This document shows positions 1 through 8,134 of a DNA stretch of 43,331 nucleotides, one piece after another. A program made the translations under genes and the position numbers. Origin of the DNA: Mucilaginibacter sp. (GTDB lineage: Bacteria > Bacteroidota > Bacteroidia > Sphingobacteriales > Sphingobacteriaceae); assembly GCA_025352225.1 (NCBI GenBank), contig JANXTT010000146.1, positions 1-43,331 of the forward strand, given 5' to 3'. How positions within the stretch are numbered: position 1 is the first letter of the stretch; every line of letters starts with the position of its first letter. The notes below the pieces were generated by a model, which saw only the letters and a list, made by a program, of their open reading frames with translations, did no database searches and was not told the origin of the DNA.

Positions 1-892
1 CCGAGCATATTTTTATCTGATATAGTTTAGGGTGGCCCGGAGACCATAACTGTAATTTTGCCCCAAAGTGGATATTGGCTTTGCCGTCTGCCTCGGTTGT
101 CGCTTTATAGTCAATTTTAACTTCGGGTATCTGTATGCTAATAGATTGCTGAGATTTTGATCCGCTCAGTTTAACCCAGCCCTGTATTTGGTTGACCGAT
201 CCTTTTTTTAGCTGGATAAAGTAATCATCAACATAGGTTTCGGCCGTTTCCACTAAATTCACATCGCGGGTAATGCCGCCATAATTAAACCAATCAAACC
301 CTAAAGCCGGGATACCGTCCTTAATCCGTTCGTTGTTCACCCGAACCAAAATGGTATTGTCCCCTTCTTTAACCGGGCCGGTTATATCAAACTGAAACGA
401 AGTAAAACTGCCTTCGTGACTGCCTATTTTTGTGCTGTTTAAAAAAACATCCGCTTTATAGCTGACCGCCCCAAAATGAAGAAATAGGCGCTTTTGTGTG
501 TTTTTGTGATAAGTAAATTTTTTTTTATACCAAACAGTTCCTTCAAAATAATACAGTTCAGGCAGTTGCGAATTAAAATCGCTGGGCACATCCAGTACCG
601 GGCCATTTTCAAAGGAATACTCATAAAAATCGGTTTTACCCGTTGGTACTTTATCCTTCCAGATGGCGGCCCACGAGCCGATGCCAAAGTCATAAGGATC
701 AATTATGGCTTTCCATTTACCATTAAGGCTAATTATTTTCCGGCCCGGAATATTTGTTAAACTGCTTTTAGGCGCATCTGTATTTTCAGGCTTATCTTCA
801 TGCGTCATCACCCCCTGACCAAAAATCAGGCAAGGAATTAGCGTAAACACAAAAGCGACGATGTTTAGTTTTGCATTGTGAGGGATTTTCAT
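1..892 (-). CDS. Glycoside hydrolase family 2 protein, N-terminal part (cut by window edge)
   Basis: Reading leftward from the ATG at 892, an open frame of 297 codons reaches base 1 without a stop, so the C-terminal catalytic part lies outside the window. Residues 1-25 form a hydrophobic export signal. Residues about 55-215 look like the GH2 sugar-binding jelly roll: a 'VP' then 'YFEGTVWYKKKF' pattern (103-126), 'LHFGAV...ADVFLN' (139-152) and the family hallmark 'DWFNYGGITRDV' (200-211). This hallmark is typical of beta-galactosidase/beta-glucuronidase members. It is probably a periplasmic exo-acting enzyme on plant or animal glycans. Which sugar it releases cannot be said without the active-site half. 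The GH2 family call is firm; the substrate is open. Confidence 0.85.
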   Translation of the reverse strand, partial: MKIPHNAKLNIVAFVFTLIPCLIFGQGVMTHEDKPENTDAPKSSLTNIPGRKIISLNGKWKAIIDPYDFGIGSWAAIWKDKVPTGKTDFYEYSFENGPVLDVPSDFNSQLPELYYFEGTVWYKKKFTYHKNTQKRLFLHFGAVSYKADVFLNSTKIGSHEGSFTSFQFDITGPVKEGDNTILVRVNNERIKDGIPALGFDWFNYGGITRDVNLVETAETYVDDYFIQLKKGSVNQIQGWVKLSGSKSQQSISIQIPEVKIDYKATTEADGKANIHFGAKLQLWSPGHPKLYQIKICS

Positions 893-1173
893 TTTATTAC
901 AGTGTATTTTAGCAAAGTAGTGATCGTAAATATAAACACACGCTGCCTGAATTAGCAAAATATAAGGGAATTTATAGTATTAATGTATAAAGGCATCTAA
1001 TGCCGAAGTAGGTTTCTTAGAGGTGAGCCCCAAACACCGATAATGGTAGGTACCCGAAGGCTGTGGACAAACCGGCTGCTGTCCAACGGTTAACACATAT
1101 GTGGGTTAAAACGATTTACGCTCATTTGTTACACGTATTTTTGCTGCCCGTATTTTGAGTTAATATAAAAAAA
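893..1173. other. Gene-free stretch with several short inverted repeats; possible structured RNA
   Basis: The stretch lies upstream of the GH2 gene and downstream of the Omp85 gene. The part 990-1110 is more GC-rich than its AT-rich flanks and holds several dyads: GGCAT(992-996)/ATGCC(1000-1004), TGGACA(1064-1069)/TGTCCA(1080-1085), AACCG(1070-1074)/CGGTT(1087-1091), and the palindrome CACATATGTG (1094-1103). The second and third stems exclude each other in part. No open frame fits. It could be a small RNA, a leader or an operator region. I cannot assign a family. Confidence 0.3.
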
Positions 1174-2307
1174 CTAAAAAGCTTCCCCTAAACCAACATA
1201 AAATCCTGTTTGTCTTTCTTCGGTGGGGCGTTTCTCGCCAATGCCATAGTCCAGGCGTATGCTTAAACCTTTTTCCACATCAAAAAAGTAGCGAATGCCG
1301 CCACCATAGTTGGGTTTAAGTTGGTTAAGGTTTAGTGAGGTAGGATACACGGTTCCTGTTCCGGCAAAGGCTACCAGTCCTAAGCGGTCGTTAAAGCGGT
1401 AACGAAGTTCGGTTTGCGCGGCAGAGTAGTTCTTATCGCGGTAACGCCCGTTATAATATCCGCGCATCATATCATCTGCTCCCAGGGTGGGCATCAGATA
1501 AAACGGCGACATATCGCCGATAAGACTTTTTTGAAATGCATCAAACCCTAGTACCAGTTTTTTAGATAGCGAAATGTATTGTCGCGCTTCTATATATAAT
1601 AGGCCCCCGCTGTAGTTATTGTTGCCAAATACCCCTTTAATAAAGCTATAGCTGCTTGTTATTCGGGTTCCATGTGTGGTATAGGTATTGTTGTTCCGAT
1701 TATCAAAAGCAAAACTTGGCCCTGCATATATATTAGCTCCACCGGCTGGGCTTTGTACATTAGGGTCGGTTTCAAAAATACCCATGTTATTACTGCTGTA
1801 GTTGTAGTTATAACCGCCTGCCAAAAAGCCCAGGTAAATGGTTTTGCCGAACAACTTTTCGGCTGCGAGGTTAAGTCTGAAACGTTTTTCTAATATACGT
1901 TCGGCGTCTGCCTTGTGGGTGGCACTACCAATACCATAAAAGTTATCGGGGAAATTAATATAGCTGATAGATCCGGCATAATGGTGCTTGTTTTGGGGTG
2001 TCCAATAATTAATGCCCAGGCTTATACGGCTTTGCCCTTTGGTAGTTAGGGTCGCGTAAGTAAATATGTCTGACACCCGGGTGCCCTTTGTAAGCGTGTC
2101 CGAATAAAAGGAATATAGAACTGATCCGCCTGCTTCCACACCGGTTTCCTGGGCGTAGCCTATAACGGGTAGTGGTATAGCGCTGCTGCGGCGACTGCTA
2201 TCTTTTTCAAAAACCATCCGCTGTATAAACTTGGGTAAAATGTTTTTTTGCGCGTAAGCGGATTGCAGGCCGAGCAAAGTAAATATCAGGAAGCATAGTT
2301 TTTTCAT
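1174..2307 (-). CDS. BamA/TamA-family (Omp85) outer-membrane beta-barrel protein
   Basis: The ATG at 2307 gives a 377-residue protein that starts with a clean signal peptide ending 'SAYAQ' (about residue 19). The longer frame upstream has only a TTG start and would include the promoter box at 2323-2330, so 2307 is preferred. The body is rich in alternating polar and aromatic strands and ends in Phe, as exported barrels do. 'DDMMRGYYNGRYRDKNYSA' carries the conserved RGY/F core of Omp85 barrels, and the bacterial surface antigen (D15) domain covers most of the protein. There are no POTRA repeats, so this is a short barrel-only member rather than BamA itself. Likely location is the outer membrane; its cargo or partner is unknown. 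It is divergent from the deoxyhypusine-synthase-like gene. Confidence 0.8.
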   Translation of the reverse strand: MKKLCFLIFTLLGLQSAYAQKNILPKFIQRMVFEKDSSRRSSAIPLPVIGYAQETGVEAGGSVLYSFYSDTLTKGTRVSDIFTYATLTTKGQSRISLGINYWTPQNKHHYAGSISYINFPDNFYGIGSATHKADAERILEKRFRLNLAAEKLFGKTIYLGFLAGGYNYNYSSNNMGIFETDPNVQSPAGGANIYAGPSFAFDNRNNNTYTTHGTRITSSYSFIKGVFGNNNYSGGLLYIEARQYISLSKKLVLGFDAFQKSLIGDMSPFYLMPTLGADDMMRGYYNGRYRDKNYSAAQTELRYRFNDRLGLVAFAGTGTVYPTSLNLNQLKPNYGGGIRYFFDVEKGLSIRLDYGIGEKRPTEERQTGFYVGLGEAF

Positions 2308-2322
2308 AGCGATATCAATACG

Positions 2323-2330
2323 CAAAGGTA
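2323..2330 (-). promoter_or_regulatory. -7 promoter box of the Omp85 gene
   Basis: On the minus strand the octamer TACCTTTG matches the Bacteroidota -7 consensus TAnnTTTG and lies 15 nt before the ATG at 2307, predicting a leader of about 10 nt. I see no clear -33 TTG at the usual spacing, so the call rests on the -7 box alone. Confidence 0.45.
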
Positions 2331-2378
2331 TATTAATGTGCAAATGAATCCTATATGTATATACTGTGTTGTATAATT

Positions 2379-2388
2379 GTACCGGTAC
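2379..2388. repeat. 10-bp palindrome in the divergent intergenic region
   Basis: GTACCGGTAC is a perfect palindrome placed between two divergent genes (Omp85 leftward, deoxyhypusine-synthase-like rightward), upstream of both -7 boxes. TACCGG recurs at 2426-2431. It could be an operator, but a single 10-bp palindrome is weak evidence. Confidence 0.25.
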
Positions 2389-2448
2389 TGATGGTTAGTT
2401 AAATAAAACCATTTACTCATCTACATACCGGCACATTAAAAAAATCCA

Positions 2449-2456
2449 TACTTTTG
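2449..2456 (+). promoter_or_regulatory. -7 promoter box of the deoxyhypusine-synthase-like gene
   Basis: TACTTTTG fits TAnnTTTG and lies 25 nt before the ATG at 2482. No convincing -33 element is seen at 19-23 nt upstream. The position and exact match make it the best promoter candidate for this apparently single-gene unit. Confidence 0.5.
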
Positions 2457-2481
2457 CGGCAGAAAAAAACTAACAATCAAA

Positions 2482-3462
2482 ATGAGCGTTACCAGAGGAC
2501 CTATCTCTCAGTTTATTGAGAAAAATTACCTGCATTTTAATGCAGCCGCTTTAATGGATGCCGCAAAGGGTTACGAAACCCATTTATTAGAAGGTGGCAA
2601 AATGATGGTTACCATTGCCGGGGCTATGAGTACTGCCGAACTGGGCATATCGCTGGCCGAGATGATTCGTCAGGGAAAAATTGACATTATATCTTGCACC
2701 GGAGCCAACCTCGAAGAAGATATAATGAACCTGGTGGCGCATTCGCATTATAAACGCGTACCCCATTACCGTGATTTGAGCCCCAAAGATGAGTGGGAGC
2801 TCTTAGAAAACCACTATAACCGGGTTACCGATACCTGTATCCCCGAAGAAGAGGCTTTCCGCCGATTGCAAAAACATATATATAAAATATGGAAAGATGC
2901 TGATACCAGCGGCGAACGTTATTTTCCGCATGAATACATGTACAAAATATTATTAAGCGGCGAGTTAGAGCAGTATTATGAAATAGACCCAAAAAACTCG
3001 TGGATGCTGGCTGCAGCCGAAAAGAATTTGCCAATTGTCGTACCGGGTTGGGAAGACTCCACCATGGGGAATATTTTTGCCTCTTACGTGATCAAAAACG
3101 AGATTAAACCGTCTACCATGAAGAGTGGTATTGAGTATATGGCCTGGCTTGCCGACTGGTATGTTAAAAATTCAGAAGGCAAGGGCGTAGGTTTTTTCCA
3201 GATAGGTGGTGGCATAGCGGGCGATTTTCCAATATGTGTGGTACCGATGCTTTACCAGGATATGGAGATGCAAAACATTCCTTTCTGGAGCTATTTCTGC
3301 CAGATCTCCGATTCAACAACTTCATATGGTTCCTACTCGGGCGCTGTGCCCAATGAAAAGATAACCTGGGGGAAACTTGATATTGACACACCCAAATTTA
3401 TAGTAGAATCCGACGCGACCATAGTGGCACCGTTGATATTTGCCTGGTTGCTAAAACAATAA
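2482..3462 (+). CDS. Deoxyhypusine synthase family protein
   Basis: The 326-residue protein aligns by eye over its full length with deoxyhypusine synthase: NAD-binding 'SCTGANLEED' (71-80), 'VPGWEDSTMGN' (187-197), 'GGGIAGDFP' (242-250) and 'NEKITWGKLD' (291-300). K298 sits where the eukaryotic enzyme has its imine-forming lysine. Two features differ from the eukaryotic enzyme: the HH after GGG is replaced by DF, and the acidic residues before the lysine that hold spermidine appear as Y282 and Y285. Bacteria lack the eIF5A hypusine target, so a role in polyamine metabolism, such as NAD-dependent aminobutyl transfer to a small amine, is more likely. It has its own promoter and no polyamine genes nearby. 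Family call firm; reaction inferred. Confidence 0.85.
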   Translation: MSVTRGPISQFIEKNYLHFNAAALMDAAKGYETHLLEGGKMMVTIAGAMSTAELGISLAEMIRQGKIDIISCTGANLEEDIMNLVAHSHYKRVPHYRDLSPKDEWELLENHYNRVTDTCIPEEEAFRRLQKHIYKIWKDADTSGERYFPHEYMYKILLSGELEQYYEIDPKNSWMLAAAEKNLPIVVPGWEDSTMGNIFASYVIKNEIKPSTMKSGIEYMAWLADWYVKNSEGKGVGFFQIGGGIAGDFPICVVPMLYQDMEMQNIPFWSYFCQISDSTTSYGSYSGAVPNEKITWGKLDIDTPKFIVESDATIVAPLIFAWLLKQ

Positions 3463-3513
3463 TTTATATTGAAACCTGCAAACACGGCAAAAATTAGTTA
3501 TAGCTATGGGTTA

Positions 3514-3551
3514 AAAAAAACCTTGTTTAAACTAAAATTTAAAGGTTTTTT
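3514..3551 (+). terminator. Possible terminator after the deoxyhypusine-synthase-like gene
   Basis: The arms AAAAAACCTT (3515-3524) and AAGGTTTTTT (3542-3551) pair over 10 bp with a 17-nt loop, and the right arm runs into a T-rich tail. The stem is AT-rich and therefore weak, but its place between a gene end and the next promoter suits termination, possibly in both directions. Confidence 0.35.
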
Positions 3552-3595
3552 CTATTTATTTAGAACGATTATAAATTAATTATAACTGTCATTAC

Positions 3596-3629
3596 TTTGT
3601 CAGGGATACTGTAGAAAATTATACTTTTG
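3596..3629 (+). promoter_or_regulatory. Promoter of the ACIII-cytochrome oxidase operon
   Basis: A -33 element TTTG (3596-3599) and a -7 box TACTTTTG (3622-3629) are separated by 22 nt, within the range described for Bacteroidota vegetative promoters (TTTG, about 19-22 nt, TAnnTTTG). Transcription would start near 3636, giving a leader of roughly 75 nt before actA. It is the best two-part promoter in the window. Confidence 0.65.
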
Positions 3630-3712
3630 TGGTCTGAAATAGTAGAGCACTATATAGTTTTCAACATTTTCGACTCAGTTAAAATAAATATTATTCAGCA
3701 CAAATACACTTT

Positions 3713-4990
3713 ATGAGAAATATCTCATCGATTATTAAGCAAATTTCCAGGTCAGTATTACTAGTTGCAGGTTTTGCGATGCTGGGGTTTTCTGGTCATG
3801 CGCAGGGAGATGCGGCTAAAGGTGAGGCTTTATTTAAGGCCAATTGTACCTCTTGCCATAAACTGGATGTAAAGATGACTGGTCCGGCTTTAGGCCCAAT
3901 CATTACCTCAGAAACTGATGATAAATGGTTAACCCATTGGATTCAGAACAATCAGGCATTAATAGCTGCAAAAGATAAGAAAGCGTTAAGTATTTATAAC
4001 GAATACAACCAGGCAGGCATGTCGGTTTTCGCCAGTTTGTCTGATGGCGATGTGTCAAACATTATTGCCTATGTACGTGGCGAGTGGAAAACGATGAAGG
4101 AAAAACCTCCAGGTAAAGGTGACCCGGCTAATCCTCAAACCAGTACTGAATCTGGCCCGAGTGATCTGGTTATATTTGGATTGATAGGCGTTATTATCCT
4201 TGCCTTTATTATTATACTGGTACTAAACAAAGTTATTGCAACTTTAGAGCGCCTGTTATTAAGCAAAAAAGGGTTACTGCCCGAAGAAACTGAAACAATT
4301 GAAGGCGGTGTACCCGTTGATAAATTAGCTACAGTTAAAAAACTGCTTAAAAACAAGAAGCTGGTTTTCTTTATTATACTTTGTATTAGCATAGCCGGTA
4401 GCAGCTGGACATGGGTTACCTTGTGGAATACTAACGTGCATACTGGTTACCAACCGGTACAACCTATCAAATACTCGCATGAATTGCATGCCGGTACCAT
4501 GAAAATTGATTGCCAGTATTGCCACTCAGGCGCGTATAAATCAAAAAACGCTTCTATACCATCACTTAATGTTTGTATGAACTGCCATAAGATGGTTAAA
4601 ACAGAATCGCCGGAGATAGCCAAAATTTACAATGCTTTGGGTTACGATCCAAAAACGCAAAAATACGATTCTACAAAAGCCAAGCCTATACAATGGGTGC
4701 GTATACACAACCTGCCCGATCTGGCTTACTTTAACCACTCGCAACACGTAGTTGTAGGTAAAGTAAAATGCCAAACCTGCCATGGCCCTATACAAACCAT
4801 GAAAGAGGTTTATCAATACTCGCCACTAACCATGAAATGGTGTATCCAATGCCATAAACGTACCGAGGTGAACTATAAAGGCAATGCATATTATGATAAC
4901 ATGATATCAGTGCATGATAAGATCAAACGTGGCGAGAAAGTTACCGCGGCGGCAATGGGCGGTATTGAGTGCGGTAAATGTCATTATTAA
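3713..4990 (+). CDS. actA: Alternative complex III subunit ActA: monoheme plus pentaheme cytochrome c
   Basis: The 425-residue protein has a signal/anchor at 1-31 and six CxxCH heme sites: C45-H49, C267-H271, C288-H292, C353-H357, C377-H381 and C420-H424. The first belongs to a class I cytochrome c domain (32-125) with M103 as a likely distal ligand. Hydrophobic segments at about 151-171 and 216-232 then anchor a periplasmic pentaheme domain (250-425) of ActA type. So this is a fusion of a mobile-type cytochrome to the ACIII pentaheme subunit. It should carry electrons from the iron-sulfur chain of ActB toward the oxidase. First gene of the operon; actB follows after 37 nt. Confidence 0.92.
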   Translation: MRNISSIIKQISRSVLLVAGFAMLGFSGHAQGDAAKGEALFKANCTSCHKLDVKMTGPALGPIITSETDDKWLTHWIQNNQALIAAKDKKALSIYNEYNQAGMSVFASLSDGDVSNIIAYVRGEWKTMKEKPPGKGDPANPQTSTESGPSDLVIFGLIGVIILAFIIILVLNKVIATLERLLLSKKGLLPEETETIEGGVPVDKLATVKKLLKNKKLVFFIILCISIAGSSWTWVTLWNTNVHTGYQPVQPIKYSHELHAGTMKIDCQYCHSGAYKSKNASIPSLNVCMNCHKMVKTESPEIAKIYNALGYDPKTQKYDSTKAKPIQWVRIHNLPDLAYFNHSQHVVVGKVKCQTCHGPIQTMKEVYQYSPLTMKWCIQCHKRTEVNYKGNAYYDNMISVHDKIKRGEKVTAAAMGGIECGKCHY

Positions 4991-5027
4991 TAACAAGTAA
5001 ACTTACAATCACAGTTATATAGCTTAA

Positions 5028-8000
5028 ATGGAAAGCAACAAAAAATACTGGAAGGGTTTAGAAGAGCTGAATAATAGCCCGGAGTTTGTTGAAAAAAACA
5101 AACACGAGTTTGCGGAGCCTCTTCCTATTGAAGAATTATTGAGCGGATCAGGCTTAATGGCCCCAACTCCACGTCGTAATTTTTTAAAGGCATTAGGATT
5201 TGGTGTTGGAGCGGTGTCTTTAGCAGCTTGCAACAAGGTTCCGGTTCACAAATCTATACCATACTTAATAAAACCTGAGGAAGTTACCCCAGGTGTAGCC
5301 AACTACTATACCTCAAGTTATGAGGGGCACGCCATTCTGGTTAAAACCCGCGAAGGCCGTCCGATCAAAATTGAAGGTAACCCTGCCGATTTATTATCAA
5401 AAGGTGGTTTAAATGCCCAGGCTCAGGCTTCGGTATTAGAACTTTATGATGTAAACCGCGCAAAAAATCCGATGAAGGATGGTGGCGAATCAAGCTGGAA
5501 CGATATTGATAGCTTTGTAAAAAGCGAACTGGCTGCTATAAAAGCAGGGGGTAAAAAAATACGTCTCATATCATCTACCATTCACAGCCCTTCAACTTTA
5601 GCTGTAATTGCCGATTTTATAAAACAATATCCAAATACCAAGCACATCAATTACGATGCGGTATCGTACACAGGTATTATCCAGGCTAATCAAAATAGCT
5701 TTGGTAAAGCTGTGCTGCCACATTACCGTTTTGATAGAGCTGATGTAATTGTGAGTTTCGGTGCCGACTTTTTAGGCTCATGGATCTCACAGGCTGAGTT
5801 TATGAAACAATACGTTTCCAACCGTAACTCAAAATCGCTGGAAAGCAAAAAAATGTCAAGACATATCCAGTTTGAAACCGGAATGAGCTTAACAGGTACC
5901 AATGCCGATGTGCGTATCCCGGTTAAACCGTCGGAAGAAGGTATTGCTATCATTAACTTATACAATGCCATCTCTGGTACAACTTTACCTGGATCGCAAA
6001 AACTAAACAACGCCGTTGCCGAAAAATCTATCCTAATAGCCGCTCAGGAATTAAAGGCAGCTAAAGGTAAAGCATTGGTTGTTGCAGGTTCAAACGATGT
6101 TGCTGTACAAATACTGGTAAATGCCATCAACTCTTTATTGGGTAGCTATGGCAACACTATTGATCTGGATAACGCGTCTAATCAATATGCGGGTAACGAT
6201 GGCGAACTGGTAGAATTTATCAACGATGCAAAACAAGGCGGAGTTGACGCTGTTTTCTTCCTGAACGCTAACCCTGTATATGATTATTATAAAGCTAAAG
6301 ATGTTAAAGACGCTTTAGCTAAAGTGCGGTTAAAAGTTTCTTTCTGTGACCGTGGCAGCAATGGCGAAGGCGTATCAACCTTAGGTGATGAAACCTCGTC
6401 GTTATGTAATGTAATTGCACCTAACCACCATTATTTAGAATCATGGGGCGATGGTAACGCATTAGAAGGTTATTATACTGTGGTGCAACCAACCATTAAC
6501 CCGGTTTATAATACCCGTCAGGCCGAGCAAAGCTTATTGATCTGGAGCGATAACACGGTTAAAGATTACTATACTTATGTACGTAATAACTGGGATAAGA
6601 GTATATTAGCCAAAGGTGGCCTATCTGGTCAAAAAGGATGGGAAGAAGTATTGCAAAAAGGCTTAATTAAGGTTGCCGATAAAACAGCCGGAACTTATAG
6701 CTTCTCTAAAGATTTAAACGCGGTAGCGCAAACCATATTAACACATAGCAGCCAGGTTGCTGCCGCAGGTGATAAGGTTGAATTACAGGTTTACCAAAGC
6801 TCGGTAATGCGCGATGGTAAAAAAGCTAACAACCCGTGGCTGCAGGAATTGCCTGATCCGGTATCTAAAGTTACCTGGGAAAATTTTGTTGCCATCGCTC
6901 CAAAGTTTGCAGATAAATTGGGTTACAAAGAGGGCGACGTAATGAAAGTTACTGTTGATGGTTACTCGGTAAGCCTTCCGGTTTTATTCCAACCGGGTCA
7001 GGCGCAAGGCACCATATCAATAGCTGTAGGATACGGCCGTACATTAGCTGGCCCTGTAGGTAATAATGTTGGTCAAAACGCTTTCCCTTTCTATAGTTTC
7101 CGTAACGGCACTTTCCAAACAACCGCGATAGCTTCCATAACTGCAACCGGCGAAAAGTCTGAACTTGCCCAAACACAAACACACCACTCATACGAAGGCC
7201 GTAGCGTAATACGCGAAACTACTTTCGATAAGTATAAAAAAGACCCTAAATCAGGTAGTGGCCGTAATGCTGAACATAAACTTTATACTTTATGGGATGA
7301 GTACGAGCGCCCGCAGTATAACTGGGTAATGGCTATCGACTTAAACGCCTGTACCGGTTGTGGTGCATGTGTGGTTGCTTGTAATGCAGAAAACAACGTT
7401 CCGGTTGTAGGTAAAGACGAGGTTCGCCGCCGTAGAGAGATGCACTGGATCCGTATTGACCGTTATTACAGCATTAACGATAATGTGACCAGGGAGAAGG
7501 AAATGAACAAGCTTGAAAAAGCGGACGACATGCACAATATGGATCATGTATCGGTTGTGCACCAGCCTATGCTTTGCCAGCACTGCGACCACGCTCCATG
7601 CGAAACAGTTTGCCCGGTATTAGCTACCGTTCACTCATCCGAAGGTTTAAACTATATGGCTTATAACCGTTGCATAGGTACACGTTACTGTGCAAACAAC
7701 TGCCCGTATAAAGTTCGTCGTTTTAACTGGTTTAACTACTGGAACGATTCCCGTTTTGATAACTACCTTAACAACGAACATACACAATTGGTATTAAACC
7801 CAGATGTGGTTACACGTTTCCGTGGAGTAATGGAAAAATGCTCCATGTGCGTTCAACGTATTCAAGCTGGTAAACTACAGGCAAAAATTGAAAAACGCTC
7901 GTTAAAAGATGGCGATATCAAAGTTGCTTGTCAGCAAACCTGCCCTACAAACGCCATAGTTTTTGGCAACGTGAATGATCCAACCTCCGAAGTAGCAATA

Positions 8001-8105
8001 GCATTGAAGAGCGAAAGAACTTATTACGTATTGGAAGAGCTAAACGTACAGCCGGGTATTGGTTACCAGGTTAAGGTGAGAAACACAAAAGAAATAGAGG
8101 CTTAA
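5028..8105 (+). CDS. actB: Alternative complex III subunit ActB: molybdopterin-type domain plus Fe-S domain
   Basis: The 1025-residue protein carries a twin-arginine motif (R49 R50 NFLK) followed by LAAC (C68), so it is probably Tat-exported. Residues about 75-740 resemble the molybdopterin oxidoreductase fold, and in known ACIII this domain has no cofactor. Residues 765-1010 are a ferredoxin domain with cysteine clusters C775/C778/C781/C785, C850/C853/C858/C862, C882/C888/C892 and C938/C941/C968/C972, consistent with three [4Fe-4S] clusters and one [3Fe-4S] cluster. It is the electron wire from the quinol site in ActC to the hemes of ActA/ActE. It sits between actA and actC in the canonical order. 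Confidence 0.93.
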   Translation: MESNKKYWKGLEELNNSPEFVEKNKHEFAEPLPIEELLSGSGLMAPTPRRNFLKALGFGVGAVSLAACNKVPVHKSIPYLIKPEEVTPGVANYYTSSYEGHAILVKTREGRPIKIEGNPADLLSKGGLNAQAQASVLELYDVNRAKNPMKDGGESSWNDIDSFVKSELAAIKAGGKKIRLISSTIHSPSTLAVIADFIKQYPNTKHINYDAVSYTGIIQANQNSFGKAVLPHYRFDRADVIVSFGADFLGSWISQAEFMKQYVSNRNSKSLESKKMSRHIQFETGMSLTGTNADVRIPVKPSEEGIAIINLYNAISGTTLPGSQKLNNAVAEKSILIAAQELKAAKGKALVVAGSNDVAVQILVNAINSLLGSYGNTIDLDNASNQYAGNDGELVEFINDAKQGGVDAVFFLNANPVYDYYKAKDVKDALAKVRLKVSFCDRGSNGEGVSTLGDETSSLCNVIAPNHHYLESWGDGNALEGYYTVVQPTINPVYNTRQAEQSLLIWSDNTVKDYYTYVRNNWDKSILAKGGLSGQKGWEEVLQKGLIKVADKTAGTYSFSKDLNAVAQTILTHSSQVAAAGDKVELQVYQSSVMRDGKKANNPWLQELPDPVSKVTWENFVAIAPKFADKLGYKEGDVMKVTVDGYSVSLPVLFQPGQAQGTISIAVGYGRTLAGPVGNNVGQNAFPFYSFRNGTFQTTAIASITATGEKSELAQTQTHHSYEGRSVIRETTFDKYKKDPKSGSGRNAEHKLYTLWDEYERPQYNWVMAIDLNACTGCGACVVACNAENNVPVVGKDEVRRRREMHWIRIDRYYSINDNVTREKEMNKLEKADDMHNMDHVSVVHQPMLCQHCDHAPCETVCPVLATVHSSEGLNYMAYNRCIGTRYCANNCPYKVRRFNWFNYWNDSRFDNYLNNEHTQLVLNPDVVTRFRGVMEKCSMCVQRIQAGKLQAKIEKRSLKDGDIKVACQQTCPTNAIVFGNVNDPTSEVAIALKSERTYYVLEELNVQPGIGYQVKVRNTKEIEA

Positions 8106-8134
8106 TATATAAAATCAATACAAGAGATAAAAAT

